Below are positions 56,828-64,000 of a stretch of DNA of 64,000 nucleotides, piece by piece. This DNA is from Amaurobius ferox. Its lineage: Eukaryota; Arthropoda; Arachnida; Araneae; Amaurobiidae. The stretch's first letter is position 1, and every line of letters starts with the position of its first letter. The stretch lies in the NCBI GenBank assembly GCA_951213105.1, contig OX578140.1, forward strand, positions 34,215,403 through 34,279,402, given 5' to 3'. Below the pieces are notes generated by a model. It ran no database searches and was not told the DNA's origin. It was given only the letters and a program-made list of their open reading frames with translations. The position numbers and the translations under genes were made by a program.

Positions 56828-57880
56828 TTACTTTCCTTATATACATAATGTATAAGGAATGTATTGTGATGGGATCGAAAATTCGAATTCGAGTTTTCGA
56901 CGGGAGAGCACGTTTCAAGTATCCCTGATCAAGAATCAAACATTTTTGAGGTTCTCTGCGTGTGTGTGTATCAGTGAGTCTGTGGAGACAATAGCTCATG
57001 AACGAATGGAGCGATTCGAATGAAATTTGGTACAAAAATCACAATCCATAAATACTGGAAGCCTTTGTTTTAAAACACAATCGAATGTTTAGAACCCCCT
57101 AAATTTTTGAGTGAAATTTAAAAAAATCATCAAAAAATGAAAACCTTTAATAAAGTTACGCAAATAGATGATTCTCATGTAATTTTTCCTTATAAAACGA
57201 TTGACATAAATTTTAGAACGCTAGCATGAACCGTTCACGAGATATTGCACATTTTTCAAATAAATTTATCAAAATATTCCAAAAATTAAAAAAAAATATT
57301 AACTGTTGAGAAACATGTTTACTTTTCATATGTAATATCATGCAATAAATTAAGTGACATCGTTCTCGTGATTCTAACTCGTTCCATTCACGAGAAAAGT
57401 TACTTTGAGTAATACTTTTGTATTTGAACGCCAGTAGTCATTTATCTGCTGTAAAAATAACTTATTTCTCTATCCATAACGCTTGGCGAAATTTTGGCCA
57501 CGAATTCAGCAGAATGTCGCCAACTTGGGGACTTTTTTAAATGTTCCGAATTAATGAAAATCTCGCTAAATGGAAAAAAATGACGCTAAATCAATTGAAA
57601 TAACGACTAATTGAAGAAAATTCAATATCTTGAAAAGATTATAAATATTTGCTATAAGAATAACATTTTTAACAGTAAAACTAGTAAATATATTGCATTA
57701 TATAAGAAAAGTCATGTGTTGACCACATCAGATTTATTTTCATTGTAAAAGTAGTAAATTCATTGCATTATATAAGGAAAGTCATGTGTTGCCCACATCA
57801 GATTTTGGTTTCATTGTAAAAGTAGAAAATTCATTGCATTATATAAGGAAAATCATGTGTTGCCCACATCAGATTTTTTA
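56828..57880 (+). mobile_element. Repeat family A, copy 2 with triplicated 3' end
   Basis: Starts ACTTTCCTTATATACATAAT in the near-palindrome TCCTTATATACATAATGTATAAGGA. The core simple repeat is short. The 3' terminal unit of about 70 bp (AAAAGTAGTAAATTCATTGC...TATATAAGGAAAGTCATG...CCCACATCAGATTT) is present three times, at about 57672, 57741 and 57811. Confidence 0.85.
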
Positions 57881-58674
57881 AAAATAAAATCATTGCACAT
57901 CAAATTCTCAAATCAGATAAGAAAATGTTCAGTACATTTCGTTGCATAATTTTCATCTATCAAAATTATATATTAAAGCAATTGTATATAAAGCACCTTT
58001 ATAAACTTTCGCTAAAGTAAATCTTAAAAATACATAATCGGGTAGTATATGTGATACCACCGAACTAGAATAAAATGCGTCATTATACGGGTAAATCTTA
58101 CAAAAAAAGTTTTGCAATACCAGAATTGAACCGTTTAATAAAACCACTGATTTTCTTACTTCAGTTATCAGCAGCAAGTGATAAAAAATATGTGATCTGG
58201 AACATGGAAATAAAATGCATAGGTACTTTTTCACGTTTAAAAAACAAATTGCAATTACATGTCTTTTTGATTTTTTTCTTCAATTGTAAAACTATTTGTG
58301 ATGGGATCAAAACACCAAACCCTCGGAAATAATGGATGATTTATATGATTTATAAAGTCGAATTAACAACTTTTAATGTCTGTCTACATTTATATTGATC
58401 AAGCTGAGCTATTCAAATTAGATATATAATATGATTATGTAAATGGGTTAATAGAAGAGATATATAAATTTTTAGCTAGATCGTGCCAGCGATAAATCCT
58501 CAAATTTAAAAGATATTTTCAGAAATTAGCCTTTCATCTGCCTGACTGAAAAGTCACACAATCGCAGCAGTTGGACACAAACACTTAAAAGCGTCTCAGA
58601 TCAAAATTGTATTTTGTAATAATAAAATTTAAGGAATATATTTATAGTCGTTAATAAATCAAATAGAAATTTAA

Positions 58675-59506
58675 AAAAATCTGATTTGGGCAACACATGA
58701 CTTTCCTTATATAATGCAATGAATTTACTACTTTTACAGTTTAAAAAATGTTATTCTTATAGTAGATACTTATATTTTTTCCAAGATATTGAATTTTCTT
58801 CAATTAGTCGTAATTTTCATTGATATAGCGTCATTTTTATCCATTTGGCGAGATTTTCGCTAATTTGGCAGCAATTAAAAATGTCGTCAAGTTGGCGACA
58901 TTCCGCCAAATTCTTCGCCCAAATATCGCCAAGCGTTATGGACGGAGAAATAAGCTATTTTTATAGCAGATAAATGCCTATGGCGTTCTAATACAAAAGT
59001 ATTACTAAAAGTATATTTTTTCATGAATGGAACGAGCTAGTTCAACGAGAATGATGTCACCAAATATATCGCATGGTATTACATATGAAAAGTGAATATG
59101 TTTCTCAATAGGAAATATATTTTTTTTCTTTTATATGACTTTTTGATAATTTTTTTGAAAAATGTACAATATCTCGAGAAAGGTTCATGTTAGCGTTTTA
59201 AAATTTATGTCAATCATTTTCTAATGAAAAATTACATGGGAAATGTCTATTTGCGTAACTTTATCAGTGGTTTTGATTTTTGGCGATTTTTTCAAAATTT
59301 CATTCGAAAATTTTGAGGGTGATTCTGAACATTCGATTGTGTATAAAAACAATAAGCTTCCGGTGTTAACGGATTGTGATTTTTGTACCAAATTTTGTTC
59401 GAATCGGTCCATTCGGTCGTTAGTTATCGTCTCCACAGACTCACTGACACAAACACACACACACACACACACTCATACTTTTACACACACACACACACAT
59501 ACCTTT

Positions 59507-59579
<73 letters not shown>

Positions 59580-59707
59580 CAGACATCACTTCGAAAACGT
59601 TTGATTCGTGATCAGGGATGCTTGAAACGTGCTCTCCCCTCGAAAACTCGAATTCGAATTTTCAACCCCGTCACAATACTTACCTTATACATTATGTATA
59701 TAAGGAA
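58675..59707 (-). mobile_element. Repeat family A, copy 3 (inverted, full length)
   Basis: Minus-strand start CTTTCCTTATATACATAATG at 59707, end TATATAAGGAAAGTCATGTG...CAGATTTTT at 58675. It holds a long (CA)n at 59451-59577 in plus orientation. This is the best copy for defining both ends, because its two outer sides adjoin unrelated DNA. Confidence 0.88.
59451..59577. repeat. (CA)n microsatellite in family A
   Basis: CA runs broken by TTTACA spacers. Frames through it give rows of His and Thr and are not genes. Confidence 0.95.
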
Positions 59708-59873
59708 AGCAAAAAGCCCAACTGGATATTTATTGATGAAATATTTACTTATGGGTCGTACAGACCAATTCTGGATGGTTCATTATCAACAATTATGATA
59801 GCAATAAAGGGCTAACATTGGCGACAAAAACTTTGCCATACTGTGTTTTGGAAAAAATCTGCATTTAAACATA

Positions 59874-60120
59874 CGAGGATTATTATTTTAAGTAAAGTCC
59901 GTTTTGCAATAAAAACTACGTAAGTATATTTTTTTCAAAAAAGCATTTTCCTTCTGAATTTACATTCAATTCTATATTTTTCTACACAATTTCCTTGCCA
60001 ATTTAAGCATTTATCGAAATGATATACCAGTTTTTGTATACCGTCATCATAGAACACTGCCGCCTGTGATGATAGCCAGTTACTCACGATAATTTTCTCT
60101 TCTTCATTAGTGTCTAAACG
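59874..60120 (-). pseudogene. Mariner transposase C-terminus and 3' end
   Basis: After TA (59872-59873) the end CGAGGATTATTATTTTAAGT is a mariner-style terminal repeat. On the minus strand from 60118 a frame reads NEEEKIIVSNWLSSQAAVFY, then DDGIQKLVYHFDKCLNWQGN, the conserved last part of mariner transposases (W..SQ....Y..GI.KLV.R.DKCLN..G.YVEK). It is truncated upstream, where a SINE abuts at 60123. Confidence 0.75.
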
Positions 60121-60122
60121 CT

Positions 60123-60296
60123 GGCCGCTCAGGAAGGTTGCCGCCCAAGACCTTCATGGGCGGCAGCCCAGTTGTTAGCCGATAGGTTGGTGGTAGGGGA
60201 AGGAGAGTACGGTCCCTGTGGTTGCCGTCTCCATTAGGTTTCGGTCTAAATTGGGTGGCACTTACCGACCGTCCAAACAGATACTTTACAACAACA
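60123..60296 (+). mobile_element. SINE fragment
   Basis: GGGGAAGGAGAGTACGGTCC, GGTTTCGGTCTAAATTGGGT and GACCGTCCAAACAGATAC match the body of the SINE at 6522-6822. The head differs (GGTTGCCGCC...GGGCGGCAGCC, itself a hairpin), and the terminal hairpin's second arm is missing. No clear target duplication. Confidence 0.65.
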
Positions 60297-60699
60297 ATAT
60301 GAGAAAATGCTTACGAAAAACGTATTTTCCTTTCCGAAGGAAAGTTGAATTTTATGCGGCTTGATTGAAGAATTTTTCATATAGCAACATGTCTATCAGA
60401 ATACATAGCATAAGTTCTTTCCTAAATCATGGATTATGAACAAGAATATGCACTATATACTTTTTAATCTTCGTTTGGCCAAAAATTTCAAATTGATGTT
60501 GAACTGTTTAAACTACTGTTTCGATATACTTGTAAAGAATATAATTTGCAGATATTCAACGGCATTAATGGAGATTGGAATTTTTCATTTTGGCCGTAAA
60601 AGAGGGACTGAAATCGTGATTTTAACAAGAGAACTCACCTACGTTGGATATATACCGTAAAAGTCTTCTGTGTGAGCCTATTTTTTCTAGATCACATAT

Positions 60700-61135
60700 T
60701 TGTTTTTTAACGATAATGTATTTTTATCTTTCTTTTCTTCCCATTCACACCAAATTAATGTAGTTTACAAATGCCGGTCGTTTGGCCAATAGGCCATTAG
60801 ACAGAGAGCTTGCTCTCCAGTATTTCTCAATGATTGAATTAAAAGTCACTAGTGCAGAGTACTTGTCCAAATGTTTTCCAGACATCGTCTGTCATAGGTG
60901 ACATAAAATACAATCCGGGGAAGCAGCACGTCCGATTCGATGGAGATGAGCCCTGAGACAGTCATGACCAGTCAAAAATCTGATTCTGCCAACTGCTTCT
61001 CGTCACACCAAAATTATAATGCATACTACCTTGATATGAGCTCACATTTTCAGCACTCAACTATAGGAGGTGTTCCCGATGCTCCCATTTCTGATAACAA
61101 CATCCATTGACCGGTTTTGCGCTTGTTCATTGTTA
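60700..61135 (-). pseudogene. LINE ORF2 C-terminal fragment, copy 1
   Basis: The minus-strand text contains FLTGHDCLRAHLHRIG-like residues followed by a CILCH...H..NC-type cluster, the segment after reverse transcriptase/RNase H in Jockey/R1/I-type LINEs with its terminal zinc knuckle. Stops interrupt it. It is about 90 percent identical to 61855-62315, much closer than other repeat pairs here. Confidence 0.65.
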
Positions 61136-61511
61136 AAATGATGTTGGCATCTCAAATAAGTAATATTTAGATTTTTAACTATTCAAAATACATAAATACA
61201 GGAAGTTCAGATCTTTATTTAAATAATTGTTTTTTTTTTTAAATGGCAACAGCGTTTTCAACAATGAAACGTAATTATTCATGACAATAATGATTGAGAA
61301 ATGTTCTATTTGTTCATAACAACAATGCTTGCGAAACTTTATGATGTGTGTTTGTAAAATTCAACAATTATGAATTTAACATTTACTACAATGCTATACA
61401 TTTAAAGTATCGTAACTATATATTTTCCCATGCTTCGTAGAAGTTTGATTTTTGGTAAGTGATTAATTACATTTCAAATTGTATCATATGTATAATAAAT
61501 ATTCATTAAGA

Positions 61512-61634
61512 ATGAAAAGGAAGTCTGCGACATTACCATTTATGCTGTATTGTCGCCAGTTTCCCGTCCAATTAGCTTATGCCTTGACGACAAACAAGGC
61601 TCAAGGTCAAACTTTTGACAAACAAGTTGAGTAA
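61512..61634 (+). pseudogene. Helitron Pif1-type helicase fragment
   Basis: A 40-residue frame reads LPFMLYCRQFPVQLAYALTT, then NKAQGQTFDKQVE and stop. RQFPV.LAYA.T.NK.QGQTFDK is helicase motif region V/VI at the C-terminal end of the Rep-helicase proteins of Helitrons and Helentrons. The rest of the protein is not found nearby. It is the only trace in this window of the enzyme class that would mobilise families A-D. Confidence 0.8.
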
Positions 61635-61854
61635 ATTATTTATTTAAAAGTAGAAGGTATGTCCGTCACCCGGAATTCAAAATTTGCAAACCATTACCTC
61701 GAATTTGGCGTGATTTTCATCAATTTGGGGATTGATTTAAGATTTCTGTAGAGATCCCTTCTTAATTTGTAGTCTACGCGTTTCGGCCTCTTCTTTTCAA
61801 AATTTTTAAAAAGATTCTTTATTTTGACGTGCTCGCCCTCTTCTCACACTTTAT

Positions 61855-62315
61855 TTGTTTAACCGACGTTTCTTTTCTTTTCTGTCCTCTCTATTTTCCA
61901 TTCGCCAACACGTTTGTGAAATAAAATGTGTTTTGAATGTCAAAAACTGTTGCAAATGCCGGTCGTTTGACCAATAGGCCTTTAGACAGAAAGCTAGCTC
62001 TCTAGTATATCTTAATGATTGAATTAAAAGTCACTAGTGCAGAGCAATTGTCCAAATGTTTTCCAGACATCGTCTGTCCTAGGTGACATAAAATACAATC
62101 CGGGGAAGCAACAAGTCCGATTCGATAGAGATGAGCCCTGAGACAGTCATGACCAGTCAAAAATCTGATCCTGCCAACTGCTTCTCGTCAGACCAAATTT
62201 ATAATGCATACTACCTTGATATGAGCTCACATTTTCAGAACCCAATTATAGGAGGTGTTCCCGATGCTCCCATTTCCGATAGCAACATCCGTTGACCGGT
62301 TTCGTGATTGTTATG
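61855..62315 (-). pseudogene. LINE ORF2 C-terminal fragment, copy 2
   Basis: Reads GRIRFLTGHDCLRAHLYRIG, then SPDCILCHLGQ and GKHLDNC, so the His/Cys cluster is C-x2-C-x9-H-x4-C. Same orientation as copy 1, 1.2 kb away, with the helicase fragment between. Possibly one duplicated segment or two copies of one LINE truncated at both ends. Confidence 0.65.
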
Positions 62316-63330
62316 TTCGTAAGCATAAAATAGTCATTACCTTCAATGACAGCAATGAGTTGCAATGCTGTTGTAATGCTGTTATAGTGGACATCAGTTG
62401 TTCTACGATGGTGGCTGTATAATAAGCTATAGAAGTACAATAAGTCAGTTATAGGAACGAAATAGCCATATCCGATCACCTACTTACTAGACTGAAAAAA
62501 TATATAACGGAAAATGTTTCGTACTCTCTTCTAAAATATAGTAAATGCACTTTCATTAAATATAAAGCACTTTTATTCACAGTATTATATTTTTATATTT
62601 TGGCGAAAAACTCTTGCCTATTCTCTTTTTACGGAATACTAAAATTTCGAAAAATTATTGTGAAAATCAGTAGTAGGAGAAATTAAAGATTATCACTGCT
62701 CAGCATCCTCTTCAAAGAAATGTATTTATTACTTAACTTCCATTGATTTAAAAGTAATTGATATATAATCACATACAGAATACCACAGACTTCTACTTGA
62801 ACAAGCAAATAAGTTGATTTTCCGAGTGATTTCTTATTGATGGGAAATGAGGACTTGTGTCCCAGATTTTGATATTCCAAGACCGTATCTTTATTTCTGA
62901 CCACAATACAATATCTTATATGTACTATTATATTCCTTTACTGCTGAGTTAGTTTTCTTCAACTACTTAAGGGTAACATAAACATCTTTAATGTTTGATC
63001 TGTATATATGCATATAATTACGTGCTTATATAACAAAATTGAAAAATTTATTTTGCTTTCGAAGAATAAAAATAATAAAGCTCGACAAATTTTAAGATCT
63101 GTTAAACTCATTTCGAACACTTTTGAAATGGTAATTGACACAAAACACGATTTTATTTTTCTAATTTCTTACTTCAAATTTAACTCAATTTAAAATATTT
63201 CTATTGATGCAAATATGATATAATTTTTCAGCATGACTCTGCCAGGTTAGGCTAAATCAAATTTCTCATATGAACTTATGAACTGTTTATCTCGCATAAT
63301 TTCATTCTGTTAAATTTGACTTTAATTTAA
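62316..63330. other. Gene-free AT-rich stretch
   Basis: Short frames on both strands; no domain or repeat recognised. Confidence 0.4.
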
Positions 63331-64000
63331 AAAATCTGATATGTGCAGCACATGAATTTCCTTATATGATGCAATGTACTAACTACATTTACAGTAAAAA
63401 CAAAATAGGTATTTCTTATAGTATATACTTATATTTTTTCTAAGATATTGAATTTTCGTCAAATAGTCGTTATTTTTATTGATTTAGCTTAATTTTTATT
63501 CATTTGGCGAGATTGTCTTTGAATTGTTAACATTTTAAAAAGTCTCCAAGCTGGCGAAATTCCACCAAATTTGTCGCCAAAATCTCGCCAAGCATTATGG
63601 AATGAGAAATAATTTATTCTTATAGCAGATAAATGACTATTGAAGTTCAAATACAAAAGTATTGCTCAAAGTATATTTTTTCATGAATAGAACAAGCTAG
63701 ATCCACGAGAATGATGTCACTAAATATATCGCATGATATTACATATAAAAAGTGAACATGATTCTCAATAAGAAATATTTATTTTATTTTATATGACTTT
63801 TTGATATTTGTTTTGAAAAATGTGCAATATCTCGAGAACAGTTTATTCTAGCGTTCAAAAATTTATATTAATCGTTTTCTAATGAAAAATTACATAAGAA
63901 ATGTCTATTTGTGTAACTTTATTAGAGGTTTTGCTTTTTGATGATTTGTTTCAAAATTTCACTCGAAAATTTAGGGGAAAAATTTATTAATACACAATAT
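63331..64000 (-). mobile_element. Repeat family A, copy 4 (inverted, cut by window edge)
   Basis: Plus strand begins AAATCTGATATGTGCAGCAC then ATTTCCTTATATGATGCAAT, the inverted 3' end of family A, and continues through GCGAGATTGTCTTTG, CCAAGCTGGCGAAATTCC and GGTTTTGCTTTTTGATGATT to the window end, before the simple-repeat core. With copy 1 the window begins and ends in this family. Confidence 0.85.

Noticed and set aside
59243..59611. Open frames of 70-122 residues rich in His/Thr
   Set aside because: They run through the (CA)n tract of family A; similar frames arise from the tract at 28400-28516.
1..64000. A new multi-gene biological system
   Set aside because: No intact gene cluster, no operon-like spacing and no conserved coding neighbours; all recognisable protein sequence belongs to decayed mobile elements.

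Overview
This looks like nuclear DNA from an arthropod, most likely an arachnid (spider-like), but the taxon is an inference. The window is very AT-rich. It carries no recognisable intact protein-coding gene, rRNA, tRNA gene or CRISPR array. It is packed with eukaryotic transposons: Tc1/mariner, pogo, hAT, Helitron/Helentron, gypsy LTR, LINE and tRNA-derived SINE. The longest reading frames are either broken transposon genes or frames running through microsatellites. It reads as a large intron or an intergenic repeat archipelago.

Layout. 1-0.9 kb: 5'-truncated copy of repeat family A. 2.3-2.9 kb: Helitron-like repeat with an 88-bp tandem array. 5.5-7.3 kb: mariner-like element with a decayed transposase, interrupted by a SINE. 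8.0-8.3 kb: mariner 5' end. 10.35-11.98 kb: hAT element with a perfect 8-bp target duplication. 12.1-16.1 kb: diverged non-coding block that recurs at 37.4-40.4 kb. 14.5-16.7 kb and 20.5-21.3 kb: family B and C repeats. 21.6-22.3 kb: Helitron ends. 24.2-25.3 kb: TIR element. 29.4 kb: intact tRNA-SINE. 31.4-34.1 kb: two tandem arrays around a gypsy 3' LTR. 40.7-41.9 kb: pogo element. 43-44.6 kb: small MITE, hairpin retroposon and solo LTR. 45.4-48.1 kb: mariner-like element with about 245-bp TIRs next to an 807-bp MITE, both lying in (TA)n. 50.6-56.5 kb: Tc1 remnant and a non-coding module present three times. 54 kb: gypsy LTR with gag start. 56.8-59.7 kb and 63.3-64 kb: more family A. 59.9-62.3 kb: mariner tail, SINE, two near-identical LINE fragments and a Helitron helicase scrap.

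Main observations. (1) Families A, B and probably C share a design: a 5' palindromic inverted motif, an internal simple repeat, a 3' complementary motif and a terminal hairpin. This is the layout of Helentron-associated (DINE-1-like) non-autonomous rolling-circle elements. (2) Three tiny hairpins (58-69 bp) with 10-15-bp target duplications look like retroposed 3' ends of a SINE whose full copy sits at 6.5-6.8 kb. (3) Many unique-looking segments occur twice or three times in the same orientation within the window, suggesting repeated local duplication. I found no evidence for a new multi-gene biological system. All coordinates were read by eye; element edges carry an error of a few bases unless a target duplication fixes them.
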